DNA from: Bradyrhizobium sediminis
Lineage (GTDB): Bacteria; Pseudomonadota; Alphaproteobacteria; Rhizobiales; Xanthobacteraceae
Reading direction: 5' to 3'
Assembly: GCF_018736085.1 (NCBI RefSeq)
Contig: NZ_CP076134.1
Span: 1,126,501-1,190,500, forward strand
DNA: 64,000 nt
In this document: positions 8,344-20,614 of the stretch, piece after piece
Numbering within the stretch: the stretch's first letter is position 1
Layout of the letters: each line of letters starts with the position of its first letter
Made by a program: the position numbers and the translations under genes
Notes under the pieces: model-generated
The model's input: only the letters and a program-made list of their open reading frames with translations
Told to the model about the DNA's origin: nothing
The model's database searches: none

Positions 8344-8823
8344 GTGTCGAAGAATCTTGACGAAATCGACCTCAAAATCCTCGCCGAAATCCAGGCCGAC
8401 GGCCGAATCACCAATGTCGAATTGGCCAAGCGCGTCGGCATCTCGCCGCCGCCCTGCCTGCGCCGGGTCCGGACGCTCGAGGAAGCCGGCTATATCCAGG
8501 GCTATCGCGGCTTGCTGGATCCGCGCCGGCTCGGTTTCGACGTCACGGTGTTCGCGTCCGTGCACCTTTCCAGCCAGGCCGACGCCGATCTGCGCGCGTT
8601 CGAGGATTTCGTGCGCGCCGAGCCCCTGGTGCGGGAATGCTGGATGCTGTCGGGCGAGGTCGATTTCATCCTGAAATGCGTGGCTCCCGACATGGCGACG
8701 TTCCAGGATTTCGTCACCCATCTGACGGCCGCACCCCATGTGCGCAACGTCCGGACGTCGCTGGTGCTGCACAACTCGAAATACGAGGCCGCGGTGCCGC
8801 TGGAATTGAAAGTGCCGGGCTAG
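8344..8823 (+). CDS. Lrp/AsnC-family transcriptional regulator
   Basis: This is a 159-residue protein of normal length. The N-terminal helix-turn-helix reads LDEIDLKILAEIQADGRITNVELAKRVGIS, with the recognition helix in PPPCLRRVRTLEEAGYI, followed by a C-terminal RAM/AsnC ligand-binding domain (VRECWMLSGEVDFILKCV). Members respond to amino acids and regulate metabolism or transport. The GTG at 8344 starts the conserved domain almost at once. It is transcribed divergently from trxB, so regulation of the trxB-lysR operon is possible but untested. Confidence 0.9.
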   Translation: MSKNLDEIDLKILAEIQADGRITNVELAKRVGISPPPCLRRVRTLEEAGYIQGYRGLLDPRRLGFDVTVFASVHLSSQADADLRAFEDFVRAEPLVRECWMLSGEVDFILKCVAPDMATFQDFVTHLTAAPHVRNVRTSLVLHNSKYEAAVPLELKVPG

Positions 8824-8830
8824 TTGCGAG

Positions 8831-8930
8831 TCATCCCGGGGCGCGCGTTAGCGCGAACCCGGAATCTAGAGATTCCCCGGTGCGCAATTGCGCACCTGCG
8901 GTCTGGTCCTACGGACCATCCCGGAATGAC
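8831..8930. repeat. two-armed intergenic repeat, type C
   Basis: The arms TCATCCCGGG and CCGGAATGAC surround inner motifs AATCTAGAGATTCC, GCGCAATTGCGCAC and GGTCCTACGGACC, each itself palindromic. A second copy at 61006-61107 has the inner order reversed and runs into a coding sequence. Together they define a repeat family. Confidence 0.8.
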
Positions 8931-8951
8931 GGATTGTGTGACGGCGCTCGA

Positions 8952-9365
8952 TTACTTCTTCCGCATCGCGTCGATGCTGTACGGCCCGCCGCCGGCGGTC
9001 GACAGATACAGGCACGCAAAGCAGAACAGGATCGCCGGGGTGCCGGCATTGAAGAGCGGATGCCATACCGGCGCGTCGATGCCGGCCTTGAACATATGGC
9101 CGATGAAGTAAGCGAAAGCCATTTGGCCGGCGAGAATGAACGCCACAATCTGCGTGAACAGGCCGATCAGCAGCAGCGCGCCGAGAACCAGTTCGATGGC
9201 ACCTGCGGTCATGATCAACGGTGGCGGATTGGCGAAGAAGGGCAGCACCGGAATCTTGAATATCTTGGCAACGCCATATTGAAGCACAAGCAAGCCGGTG
9301 ATGAAGCGAAACAGGCTCAGCGCTGTCGGCTGCCATTTCGCCAGAAGCTTCTCGAATGTGTCCAT
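8952..9365 (-). CDS. DoxX-family membrane protein
   Basis: This is a 137-residue protein with four hydrophobic helices (ALSLFRFITGLLVLQYGVAK; IMTAGAIELVLGALLLIGLF; IVAFILAGQMAFAYFIGHMF; PAILFCFACLYLSTAG), matching DoxX-type quinone-associated membrane proteins. The exact reaction is not predictable. I chose the ATG at 9363-9365 because GGGGGAC precedes it and the family start MDTFEKLL follows. It is a single-gene unit between the Lrp gene and greA. Confidence 0.85.
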   Translation of the reverse strand: MDTFEKLLAKWQPTALSLFRFITGLLVLQYGVAKIFKIPVLPFFANPPPLIMTAGAIELVLGALLLIGLFTQIVAFILAGQMAFAYFIGHMFKAGIDAPVWHPLFNAGTPAILFCFACLYLSTAGGGPYSIDAMRKK

Positions 9366-9563
9366 ATTTGTGTCCCCCAAAGTTAAAGCGTCCAATTCGT
9401 AACGTGTCGCAGGCTGGATGGAAAGCATGTCGCCATCATGAATTTTTGCGTCCCTCGCAAAGCAGCATCGGAATAATGCTGTCGGTGCAGTGTTGCTGCA
9501 TTGCGTCGCGTTTCATCACGCGATTGTCATGGGACGGCCCGCCGCCGACCGGACAATGAAAAA

Positions 9564-9583
9564 GGCCGGGAAACATCCCGGCC
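9564..9583 (-). terminator. terminator of greA
   Basis: A GGCCGGG / CCCGGCC stem lies 40 bases beyond the greA stop. On the minus strand it is followed by TTTTTC. Confidence 0.85.
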
Positions 9584-9622
9584 CTTTTCATGCAGAAATT
9601 TGAAAGTGCGTTGGCCGCGTTT

Positions 9623-10096
9623 CTAGCGCCACTCGACCTTGGTGATCTCGTAGGCCTTGGCGCCGCCGGGCGCCATCACTTCCACGGACGCGCCCTTCTT
9701 CTTGCCGATCAGCGCGCGCGCCAGGGGCGAGGTGATGGAGATGCGGCCCTTCTTGGCATCGGCCTCCGGCTCGCCCACGATCTGCCACACCGCCTTCTTG
9801 TCGGTGTCCTCGTCGACCAGGGTGACGGTGGCGCCGAACTTGACGGTATCGCCGGAGAGCTTGGAGATGTCGATGATGTCGGCGCGCGCCAGCTTGTCCT
9901 CCAGCTCGGCAATGCGGCCTTCATTGTGGGACTGCTCTTCCTTGGCGGCGTGATATTCCGCGTTCTCCGAAAGGTCGCCATGCGAGCGCGCCTCGGCGAT
10001 GTGCTCGATGATGCGCGGACGCTCCACCGACTGGCGCTGCTTCAACTCGACCTCGAGAGCGGCATAGCCGCCCGCGGTCATCGGAACCTTTTCCAT
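9623..10096 (-). CDS. greA: transcription elongation factor GreA
   Basis: This is a 157-residue protein of standard GreA length. The N-terminal coiled coil contains the conserved [46 protein letters not shown] region (acidic tip DLSENAEY), followed by the C-terminal FKBP-like domain ([33 protein letters not shown]). GreA enters the secondary channel of RNA polymerase and stimulates cleavage of backtracked RNA. It lies 142 bp downstream of carB on the same strand and has its own terminator. Confidence 0.97.
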   Translation of the reverse strand: MEKVPMTAGGYAALEVELKQRQSVERPRIIEHIAEARSHGDLSENAEYHAAKEEQSHNEGRIAELEDKLARADIIDISKLSGDTVKFGATVTLVDEDTDKKAVWQIVGEPEADAKKGRISITSPLARALIGKKKGASVEVMAPGGAKAYEITKVEWR

Positions 10097-10238
10097 CGTT
10101 CTTTATCCTTCAACTTCATGCGGACCAATCCGCGGTACGCACAAACGCCGAAACAGAACACCTTCACGACTGGCGGGTTCCAGTCATGCCTGGCTTCATT
10201 GCCGATCCGTTGCCGGGCGAAGCTGCCCGGCGCGAGGA

Positions 10239-13568
<3,330 letters not shown>

Positions 13569-13603
13569 CAAGTCTCGCGAACTGGGATTTGGGCACAAAA
13601 AAA

Positions 13604-13625
13604 GGGCGCGCCTGCCGCGCGTCCC
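13604..13625 (-). terminator. terminator between the tRNA-like element and carB
   Basis: On the minus strand GGGACGCGC / GCGCGCCC form a hairpin (loop GGCAG, one bulge) followed by seven T residues. It lies about 35 bases before the carB start codon, so it either ends an upstream transcript from the tRNA-like locus or attenuates carB. Confidence 0.7.
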
Positions 13626-13803
13626 TTGAGCCTTAGCGCGTATTCCTCGCGCGCGGGTGGTCTTTAGACCAGATTCCGCAGCCGCGAAAGGGTCTTAAAG
13701 GTCCAATCAACCGGCATTTTGGGCGATTCGGCCCGGGGGCTGGCCGGGAATCGGCGAGGGGGAGCGCTGGCCTGCCGAGCCGAAGCTGCAGAGCAGCGAA
13801 GGC

Positions 13804-13880
13804 TGGAGGCCCGGCCTGGATTCGAACCAGGATAAAGAGCGATGCACTGCTCTCGCGTCGACGCTTTCCGCCACCGGGCC
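13804..13880 (-). tRNA. tRNA-like element, degenerate or atypical tRNA-Cys-like
   Basis: On the minus strand the sequence has a perfect 7-bp acceptor stem (GGCCCGG / CCGGGCC), U discriminator, encoded CCA, and a perfect T arm (CCTGG-TTCGAAT-CCAGG). A 3-bp D stem (GCG/CGC) and a 5-bp anticodon stem (AGAGC/GCTCT) are visible. The anticodon loop has 8 rather than 7 bases (AGUGCAUC), containing UGCA, so GCA (Cys) is the best anticodon reading; U73 fits tRNA-Cys. The D loop lacks a clear GG pair. It may be a pseudo-tRNA or an unusual tRNA. Strong arms speak for recent function; the loop speaks against ordinary decoding. Confidence 0.5.
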
Positions 13881-13978
13881 GCATCAATCATCGCCGATCA
13901 CGCCGCCGTGAGCCATCCCGGCTATCTATTAACCTTAACTGGACGGAGGAAGGCGCGACCAGCCCGGCGGGGCGCGTC

Positions 13979-14674
13979 TCAAAAAGCGTGCCGCGCCACA
14001 AAAGTCATCCGCCACGGATTGTGACCGATGTTGAAATGGGCGCGCGAGGCGGTGAATCCGGCTGCCGCCAGCTTCGCCACCATCTCGGCTTCGCTGTAGC
14101 GCTGCAGCCCGACCTTGGCGCGCAACTGCCGATAGTCCGAAAGCGCGGTGGAGACCAGCCCGATCAGGGCGTCCTTCAGGAAGCCGTGCTTGAGAGCGAA
14201 GCGCAGCAGCGCGGCTACATCCCTGGCCATGCCGACCTCGGGACGCAATATATCGCCCACCACCAGCCGCCCGCCGGGCTTCAACAACCGCTTGATCACG
14301 AGAAACGCCGCATCCAGCTCATCCGGCGTCATATATTGGGCGACCGAGTTCATGACCGCGAGATCGATGGATTTTTCGTCCATATTCCTCAAGTCATCGA
14401 GCGAGCGCACCCGGATCTTGGTGTTGGGGGCAAACCGCGCGATCAGCCGGCCGCGCACGCCCGGCGCCGGCTCCGCCAGATAAAGCTTGCCGCAGGCGTC
14501 GGCGACCTTGGCCGCCGAGAGGGCTTCGCCGCAGGCGTAATCAAGTACCACCGCGTCCGGCGACGAGATGTAGCCGATGATGTCGCGGGCGATGATCTGG
14601 AAATGCAGGTCGCGATGCAGCTTGCTCGCATAAATCGTATGCGTGGAATCGTAATAGTCGATCCAGTCTTCCAT
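13979..14674 (-). CDS. class I SAM-dependent methyltransferase
   Basis: This is a 231-residue protein with a Rossmann-type SAM-binding fold: motif I VVLDYACGEALSA, an acidic strand end in LYLAEPAP, the motif SIDLAVMNSVAQYM, and post-motif LLKPGGRLVVGDI. It is about the normal length for methyltransferase family 11/12 proteins. The substrate is unknown. I chose MEDWIDYYDS (ATG 14672-14674) as start; an in-frame ATG at 14728 is possible. It lies alone between the carB leader and a DUF1254 gene. Confidence 0.85.
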   Translation of the reverse strand: MEDWIDYYDSTHTIYASKLHRDLHFQIIARDIIGYISSPDAVVLDYACGEALSAAKVADACGKLYLAEPAPGVRGRLIARFAPNTKIRVRSLDDLRNMDEKSIDLAVMNSVAQYMTPDELDAAFLVIKRLLKPGGRLVVGDILRPEVGMARDVAALLRFALKHGFLKDALIGLVSTALSDYRQLRAKVGLQRYSEAEMVAKLAAAGFTASRAHFNIGHNPWRMTFVARHAF

Positions 14675-14923
14675 CGGTGAAGGCGTCCGGCAAAACAGGG
14701 GTTCCGGCCGGGGAACCGGCAGGTACATGACGCGTTAGATGGTTCGGCGACCAGTGTCCAATGCCGTCATGCCCGGTTCCTAACAGGAAGGTCCCTCGCG
14801 AGCAAAGCCGAGCGCGTCCGCAAGCTCGGTGGCATCACGTTGCGCTTGATCGGGCAGATCGCCAGGCTGCAGACCATCCAGGGCAATAACGAGGATTTAC
14901 AGGCGCCAACGCGGCGTAGGCAA

Positions 14924-16366
14924 TTACTTTGCCGCCACGATCGCAGGTGGCTTCCAGGTCCCGTCGCCCGGCGGCAGGATCGACGGTGCCTCGGTCTTGG
15001 GCCAGTAAAGCCGCATCACGAGGTAGATCTCGCCGTTCGGTGCGGGGAGCCAGTTTGACTCCTTGTCGGCGCCCGGGGATTTGTTCTGGATATAGAGGGT
15101 CAGCGACCCGTCGGCATTCTTCTTCATGCCGGGCAGCATCGGCGAGTTGATCAGATAGCGGTTGATCGGATTTTCGATCAGGAGCTGCGTCTTGCCGTCG
15201 TACATGGTCAGCGACCAAAAAGCCTCTACCGGCGGATATTGTCCGGCCGGAAAAGTGAGCGTGTATTTGGATTTGGAACCATCAAGCACCTCGCCATTGG
15301 CAAGCGCCTTCGCCATTGGATAGACGGCCTCGACAGCGTCGTTGCCATAGATGCCGCCCTTGGCGGCGGCGGCTCGCTTCAGCCAGTCGCCGCTGTAGAA
15401 TTGCCGGTCTCCGAACAGCGATCCGATTTTCCATCCATTTACGTCTTTCTGTCCGCTAGCAAGATACCCTTCGACTTTCTCTTCGCCGTCCTTCATCCCC
15501 AGCCCGATTTCAATCTTGTGGGTCAGCGGAAGGTCCTTGAAGTCAAAGGTCTTGCCGGCCCCGACGCCGATGCGCGCAAGCTTGGCGCGGATTTCCTTTT
15601 CTTCCGGTCCCGCCGGCGCGAATTGGAGAGCGAAGTCGAGATACTCAAAGAAGTTCTTCTTCACCATCTCCTTGTCGATCCTGGGAAAGTCCACTGCGGT
15701 CGCGGCGACCGTGGCCGGTTGCTTCAAATAGGCGGACAGTGGCTGCACCTTATAGCCGGCCTGGACCTTCTCAACGTTCGGCATGTCTGCAGAATTGAAA
15801 AGTTGCGTGCGGTAGGCAACGGCAGAAAACTGCGTCGAGGACTGGAAGACCTTCTTGATACCGGGCGGGGTGGCCCCCTTCCAATCGGGGCCAACCACCA
15901 TATAGTCGCCGGCCTCGCCGCCGGTCGCGCGGCTACCGATATATCCGTAGTTGAACGTGTTGCCGTCGCACAGCATCACCGAATAATAGCGAGTTTTCTC
16001 GACAGCCGGCACCGAAAGAACGATCGGTTCGGCGCGCAGATCGAGCCATAAGAGCGAATACGGCGTGTCGCTGTTGGGAGTTATGACGGCCGTGTCCTTG
16101 TAGGTATAGACACGCGCCTCGTTCTTGATCTGATTGAACGGCGCCTTGAATTGCCCCGAGTTCCTGTCGACGGCATACTCGTACATGACAGCGTAGTTCA
16201 TCACGATGGGCAGCCCGTAGATGAAGCCTTCCTCGGCGATGGCCTTGGCCTCGCGGATGTCAGGCCATTCCGCTTTGGCCTGCGCGTTCGCTGGGACAGC
16301 CTTGGCCGTTGTGACGGTGATTGCAGCCAGCGCTGCGGAACGGAGAAGATCGCGTTTCGTCAACAT
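14924..16366 (-). CDS. DUF1254/DUF1214 domain protein, exported
   Basis: This is a 480-residue protein with an N-terminal export signal (MLTKRDLLRSAALAAITVTT, Tat-like but with KR rather than RR). The first half (FIYGLPIVMNYAVMYEYAVD, ITPNSDTPYSLLWLDLRAEP, RYYSVMLCDGNTFNYGYIGS) matches DUF1254; the C-terminal part (PPVEAFWSLTMYDGKTQLL, NRYLINSPML, SLTLYIQNKSPGADKESNWLPAP) matches DUF1214. The biochemical role of the family is not known to me. A broken fragment of a second copy sits just upstream at 16424-16597, so a tandem pair once existed. Confidence 0.85.
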   Translation of the reverse strand: MLTKRDLLRSAALAAITVTTAKAVPANAQAKAEWPDIREAKAIAEEGFIYGLPIVMNYAVMYEYAVDRNSGQFKAPFNQIKNEARVYTYKDTAVITPNSDTPYSLLWLDLRAEPIVLSVPAVEKTRYYSVMLCDGNTFNYGYIGSRATGGEAGDYMVVGPDWKGATPPGIKKVFQSSTQFSAVAYRTQLFNSADMPNVEKVQAGYKVQPLSAYLKQPATVAATAVDFPRIDKEMVKKNFFEYLDFALQFAPAGPEEKEIRAKLARIGVGAGKTFDFKDLPLTHKIEIGLGMKDGEEKVEGYLASGQKDVNGWKIGSLFGDRQFYSGDWLKRAAAAKGGIYGNDAVEAVYPMAKALANGEVLDGSKSKYTLTFPAGQYPPVEAFWSLTMYDGKTQLLIENPINRYLINSPMLPGMKKNADGSLTLYIQNKSPGADKESNWLPAPNGEIYLVMRLYWPKTEAPSILPPGDGTWKPPAIVAAK

Positions 16367-16423
16367 GGTACCGACTCCTTCCCTTCAGGGATGTTTGTGT
16401 TTGCACAGCGCCCTCAGTTCGCC

Positions 16424-16597
16424 TCACGGGACTTTCTTCATCGCCGGAATCTTCCACGATCCATCGATGAGCGAGGGCTTCTTCTCGCTCGGCCAGTAAG
16501 GCCGCATCATCAGCACGAAATCGCCCGATGGAGACGGAAGCCAGTTGGATTCCTTGTCCTTGCCCGGTGAATCCTTCTGGATGTAGAGATCGGCCGG
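16424..16597 (-). pseudogene. C-terminal remnant of a second DUF1254/DUF1214 gene
   Basis: A frame ending at 16424 encodes ADLYIQKDSPGKDKESNWLP, then SPSGDFVLMMRPYWPSEKKP and SLIDGSWKIP. This aligns over about 57 residues with the C-terminus of the neighbouring complete protein (LTLYIQNKSPGADKESNWLPAP ... YLVMRLYWPKTEAPSIL). The rest of the gene is missing. Upstream of 16597 the frame reads unrelated sequence, although NRILGM in another frame may be a further scrap. Confidence 0.8.
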
Positions 16598-17193
16598 ACC
16601 GCGAGCATGCCGAGAATCCGATTCAGGCTTGTGACGTGCACGACATTCATCCCTTTCATCTTCTTGCAAAAGTTCGATCGATCGACTTGGAAGCATTCGC
16701 GCGCAAGGCACGTGAGGTCGCGTTCAAAAAGAACGTGCAATATAGGCTGCAAGAAAAGCCGCGGCGTATCGGAATCGAAGCAGGATCGCTGGAATTAGAT
16801 GCTATAAAAGCCAAGCGTTGAAGGGCGAGTTCGGCTACCTCCACGAACAACAGATTAGCACGACCGAAGAATGAGGGCCAGCCGCGATCATTCCAGATTT
16901 TGTGCCTCTATCTTGTCGCGCTATGGGCCGTGTTTTCGAAATTCATGGTGCGGTGGGGCCTGGCTGTCCGGGACCATCTCGCTGTTCGCCGCGGATTTAT
17001 CTTCGCGACATTTCCAGCGCTTCTTAATTATCTCAGCTCGTCGGGCCGCGTCACAGCGACTGGCCGCGTGGCTGAGTGACGCCGAATGTGACGAGACAAG
17101 GCGTTGCGATCCCGGTCAAGTCAACGTGCCGGTCAAAGCCAACGACGTGCGGTCTCAGATTGAACGGCGATGGCCTGCCTAACTGCCGACCGG
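16598..17193. other. 596-bp region without an intact gene
   Basis: This is the decayed flank of the DUF1254 remnant. Its base composition is lower in GC than its surroundings in parts (16640-16760). Open frames are short, overlap, and show no recognisable motif. I see no RNA gene or terminator. Confidence 0.5.
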
Positions 17194-17688
17194 TTAGGTG
17201 GCCGGAAGCTCGAACACCAGGCAGGTCGTGGTGGCATGCGCGAGCAGGCGGCCCTTGGCGTCGGTGATGCGCGCTTCCGCGGTTGCGGCGCGGCGGCCGA
17301 CGCTCAGCGTGCGGCCTTCGGTGCGCACCGCTCCGGTATCCCTGGTCATGCCCTTGATGAAGGAGACCTTGAATTCCAGCGTGGTGTAGCCGATGCCCGG
17401 CGGCAGCATCGAGTGGACCGCGAGACCCATCGCGGAATCCAGCAATGTGGCGGCATAGCCGCCGTGCACCGAGCCGATCGGGTTGTAATGCCGGAAGCCC
17501 GGGATGCTGTGGAACGCGACGACGCCCGGCTCGGCGGTCTGGTCGAACGGTTCGATGGTCTGCATGATCGGCGGCGGAGGCAGTTTGCCGGCGAACATGG
17601 CGCGGACGAAATCGACGCCCGCCATCGACGCCATGACGTCGAGCGGCGTGACGCCGAATTCGATCTTGGGGGCGGTTCGGTCGTCCAT
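17194..17688 (-). CDS. PaaI-family hotdog-fold thioesterase
   Basis: This is a 164-residue protein. The core YNPIGSVHGGYAATLLDSAMGLAV holds the HGG signature and the conserved acidic residue of PaaI-type acyl-CoA thioesterases, with the strands TTLEFKVSFIKGM and RRAATAEARITDAKGRLLAHATTTCLVF completing a hotdog fold. It would hydrolyse aryl- or acyl-CoA thioesters in the cytoplasm; the substrate is unknown. Full length. It stands between carA and the DUF1254 remnant on the same strand. Confidence 0.88.
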   Translation of the reverse strand: MDDRTAPKIEFGVTPLDVMASMAGVDFVRAMFAGKLPPPPIMQTIEPFDQTAEPGVVAFHSIPGFRHYNPIGSVHGGYAATLLDSAMGLAVHSMLPPGIGYTTLEFKVSFIKGMTRDTGAVRTEGRTLSVGRRAATAEARITDAKGRLLAHATTTCLVFELPAT

Positions 17689-17771
17689 GGGGTGGGCTCC
17701 TGCGCGTTACAATGATGGTCATCATACTAAATGTCCGATGATGAGGCCAGCCGTTTGACCACGCCAAACCT

Positions 17772-17847
17772 CGTCATGCCCGGACTTGATCCGGGCATCC
17801 ATCGTCTTCAGGAAAGCTGGATTGCCGGGTCAAGCCCGGCAATGACG
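17772..17847. repeat. two-armed intergenic repeat, type A
   Basis: The arms CGTCATGCCCGG and CCGGCAATGACG enclose about 50 bases with a second inverted pair (CTTGATCCGGGC / GCCGGGTCAAG). Copies also occur at 20488-20580, 24628-24721 and 44330-44420. Confidence 0.8.
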
Positions 17848-17863
17848 AGCGGTAGAGCGCGCG

Positions 17864-19054
17864 CTACGCCCGCTTGTTCGCCCGCATCAAGTCGGCGAAC
17901 CGCTTGAACAAATAATGCGAGTCGCGCGGGCCGGGGGAGGCTTCCGGGTGATACTGCACCGAGAATACCGGCTTGCCCTCGAGCTGGATGCCGCAATTGG
18001 AACCGTCGAACAGCGAGATGTGAGTTTGCATCGCGCCTTTGGGCAGGGTCGCCTGGTCCACCGCAAAACCGTGGTTCATCGAGGTGATCTCCACCTTGCC
18101 GGTGGTCTCGTCCTTGACCGGATGATTGGCGCCGTGATGGCCCTGATGCATCTTCATGGTCTTGGCGCCGACCGCGAGGCCGAGCATCTGGTGGCCGAGG
18201 CAAATGCCGAAGGTAGGGGTGCCCGAAGAGATCAGCTTCTGGATCACCGGCACCGCATATTTGCCGGTCGCGGCGGGATCGCCGGGGCCGTTCGACAGGA
18301 ACACGCCATCGGGTTTCATCGCCAGGATGTCTTCGGCGGACGTGGTCGCCGGCACCACTGTGACCTTGCAGCCTTCGCCGGCCAAGAGCCGCAGGATGTT
18401 GCGCTTGATGCCGTAGTCGATCGCTACCACGTTGAATTCGGGCTCGGTCTGCCGGCCAAAACCCTTCTGCCAGACCCACGGGGTTTCGTCCCAGGTGAAG
18501 CGCTGGGCTGAAGTGACCATCGGCACAAGGTCCATGCCTTCGAGGCCGGGCCATTCGCGCGCTTCTTCCTTCAGGCCGTGCAGATCGAACTGGCCGTCTT
18601 TGGCGTGCGCGATCACGGCATTGGGCATACCCTTGTTGCGGATCAGCGCGGTCAGCGCGCGGGTATCGATGCCGGAAATGCCGATGATGCCGCGCGCCTT
18701 CAGCCACTGATCGAGATGGTTGGTGGCGCGGTAGTTCGAGGGATCGGTGATGGCGCTGCGCAGGATCACGCCGCGCGCGCCCGGCGTCGCCGCCATATTC
18801 ACCGTCTCGATGTCCTCGTCGTTGGTGCCGACATTGCCGATATGCGGGAAGGTGAAGGTGATGAGCTGCCCGGCATAGGAGGGATCGGTGAGGATCTCCT
18901 CATAGCCGGTCATCGCGGTGTTGAAGCAGACTTCGCCGACCGCCTGGCCTTCCGCGCCGAGGCCGAAACCCTCCAGCACGGTGCCATCGGCAAGCACGAG
19001 GAGCGCGGTCGGCTTGTGGTCCGGCCAGGCTGGGTTGTTTTCTGTTGATGTCAT
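17864..19054 (-). CDS. carA: carbamoyl-phosphate synthase small subunit
   Basis: This is a 396-residue glutaminase subunit. The N-terminal CPSase domain ([41 protein letters not shown]) precedes a class I glutamine amidotransferase domain with the nucleophile in [13 protein letters not shown] and the His/Glu pair in [10 protein letters not shown]. It passes ammonia from glutamine to CarB. I chose [10 protein letters not shown] (19054) over an ATG at 19084. It is co-directional with carB but separated from it by about 4.3 kb, including a thioesterase, a DUF1254 gene, its remnant and a methyltransferase. Confidence 0.96.
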   Translation of the reverse strand: MTSTENNPAWPDHKPTALLVLADGTVLEGFGLGAEGQAVGEVCFNTAMTGYEEILTDPSYAGQLITFTFPHIGNVGTNDEDIETVNMAATPGARGVILRSAITDPSNYRATNHLDQWLKARGIIGISGIDTRALTALIRNKGMPNAVIAHAKDGQFDLHGLKEEAREWPGLEGMDLVPMVTSAQRFTWDETPWVWQKGFGRQTEPEFNVVAIDYGIKRNILRLLAGEGCKVTVVPATTSAEDILAMKPDGVFLSNGPGDPAATGKYAVPVIQKLISSGTPTFGICLGHQMLGLAVGAKTMKMHQGHHGANHPVKDETTGKVEITSMNHGFAVDQATLPKGAMQTHISLFDGSNCGIQLEGKPVFSVQYHPEASPGPRDSHYLFKRFADLMRANKRA

Positions 19055-19214
19055 GAGCGCATTACATAGTCGCAGCATTCCCACCCGTCAAAGCCGGAAA
19101 AGGCGGATTCACATGCGGTTTTGCGCATATTTGACAGAAGGTGCGGGCGACCTAATCTGCGGTTCCCCGCTGTAGGCCGAATTGCCCCGAAAATCGCCCA
19201 ATCCGGAGCCGAGC

Positions 19215-19916
19215 ATGGACAATACGATGCCGATTCTGCTCGTTCCCGGGCTGGTGTCGTCGCCGCGGATTTACGCGCCTGTGGTCCCGGCCTTGTGGCG
19301 GTTCGGCCCGGTGACGGTGGCCAACCACATCCGCGACGGCAATATGGGCGCCATCGCGCGCCGGATCCTGGCCGAGGCGCCGCCGCGTTTCGCGCTGGCC
19401 GGGCACTCAATGGGCGGCTACATCGCCTTCGAGATCATGCGGCAGGCGCCGGACCGGGTGGCGAAGCTGGCGCTGATCAACACCCAGGCGCGGCCGGATA
19501 CGCCGGAGGCCACCGCGCGCCGCCGCGGCCAGATCGCCCGCGCGCAAGAAGGCCAATTCCGCGCCATCCTCGATGAACTGTTTCCCGGCTTCGTACATCC
19601 GTCGCGGCGCGGCGACGCCTCTTTGCGCCAATTGGTCTACGACATGGGTGACGACGTCGGGGCGGAGGCCTTTGTCCGGCAGCAGACCGCCGTCATGACC
19701 CGGCCGGATTCCCGGCCGACGCTGGCATGGATCAAATGTCCGACGCTGGTGCTGACCGGCGACGAGGACAACACCATTCCGAATTCGCTGTCGGTGGAAA
19801 TGGCGAACGGCATCCCCGGCGCAAGACTCGTGATCCTGCCGAATTGCGGTCACCTGCCGCAGCCGGAACAGCCGCAGGCGACCGCCGAAGCGCTGGTCGA
19901 ATGGCTGCGGAACTAG
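19215..19916 (+). CDS. alpha/beta hydrolase
   Basis: This is a protein of about 233 residues with the nucleophile elbow GHSMGGY, an acidic residue in LVLTGDEDNTIP and the catalytic histidine in NCGHLPQPEQP, i.e. a complete Ser-Asp-His triad. Substrate unknown. The ATG at 19215 is preceded by CGGAGCC; an in-frame ATG at 19182 would add 11 residues. It is transcribed divergently from carA and followed after 53 bases by the YqeY gene in the same direction. Confidence 0.88.
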   Translation: MDNTMPILLVPGLVSSPRIYAPVVPALWRFGPVTVANHIRDGNMGAIARRILAEAPPRFALAGHSMGGYIAFEIMRQAPDRVAKLALINTQARPDTPEATARRRGQIARAQEGQFRAILDELFPGFVHPSRRGDASLRQLVYDMGDDVGAEAFVRQQTAVMTRPDSRPTLAWIKCPTLVLTGDEDNTIPNSLSVEMANGIPGARLVILPNCGHLPQPEQPQATAEALVEWLRN

Positions 19917-19969
19917 TTGTTCTGACGCTGCGAACGGCCTAGATCAGTGCCCTGAAGGTTACAAAGGAC

Positions 19970-20431
19970 ATGACGATGCTGCGCGACGACATCAACAATG
20001 CGGTCAAGGACGCGATGCGGGCCAAGGACGAGCGCAAGCTCTCTACGCTGCGCATGGTCAATTCGACCATCAAGAACGCCGATATCGCCGCGCGCGGGGA
20101 GGGCAAGCCGCCCCTGACTGACGCGGATCTCCTCGGCGTGTTCCAGAAAATGATAAAACAGCGCCAGGAATCGGTCGAACTCTACGACAAGGGCGGCCGC
20201 GCCGAACTCGCCGCGCAGGAGCGCGAGGAGATCGCGATCATCTCCGCCTATCTGCCGAAGCAGATGTCGGACGACGACGTCAAGGCCGCGATCGCGGCCG
20301 CTATCACCGAGACCAGTGCGGCCGGCATGAAGGACATGGGCAAGGTCATCGGTGTGCTGAAGGCGAAATACGCCGGGCAGATGGATTTCGGAAAAGCCAG
20401 CGGCATGGTGAAGGCGGCGCTGGCGGGGTGA
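19970..20431 (+). CDS. GatB/YqeY domain protein
   Basis: This is a 153-residue YqeY-type protein of standard length. It shows LRDDINNAVKDAMRAKDERKLSTLRMV at the N-terminus and the C-terminal helical domain (ISAYLPKQMSDDDVKAAI, GKVIGVLKAKYAGQMDFGKAS). The domain is shared with the tail of the GatB amidotransferase subunit, which binds tRNA; the role of free YqeY is unsettled. It is a common neighbour of carA and dnaG in related genomes, which supports the identification. Confidence 0.92.
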   Translation: MTMLRDDINNAVKDAMRAKDERKLSTLRMVNSTIKNADIAARGEGKPPLTDADLLGVFQKMIKQRQESVELYDKGGRAELAAQEREEIAIISAYLPKQMSDDDVKAAIAAAITETSAAGMKDMGKVIGVLKAKYAGQMDFGKASGMVKAALAG

Positions 20432-20487
20432 GTTTTCACCTCTCCCCGCGCGCGGTTCGAGTGAGCGGTCGCAAAATTTCTCATCCT

Positions 20488-20580
20488 CGTCATGCCCGGC
20501 CTTGTGCCGGGCATCCACGTCTTTCACACTGACGGCAAGCAACAAAGACGTGGATGGCCGGGACAAGCCCGGCCATGACG
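20488..20580. repeat. two-armed intergenic repeat, type A
   Basis: The arms CGTCATGCCCGG and GGCCATGACG, plus the inner pair GGCATCCACGTCTTT / AACAAAGACGTGGATGGCC, can form a long hairpin. It lies between the YqeY and acyl-CoA synthetase genes. Confidence 0.8.
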
Positions 20581-20614
20581 AAAAACGTTTTGGGACGACC
20601 AAGGGCGCGTTCGC

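Larger units (their letters stand above)
13569..13978. other. intergenic region upstream of carB
   Basis: The region holds a minus-strand terminator (13604-13625) and a minus-strand tRNA-like element (13804-13880), described separately. A short minus-strand frame at 13664-13717 would encode a 17-residue peptide starting MPVDWTFKT; it could be a leader peptide but has no clear ribosome-binding site. Confidence 0.5.

Noticed and set aside
13664..13717. 17-residue leader peptide before carB
   Set aside because: No clear ribosome-binding site and no cluster of regulatory codons; mentioned only as a possibility.
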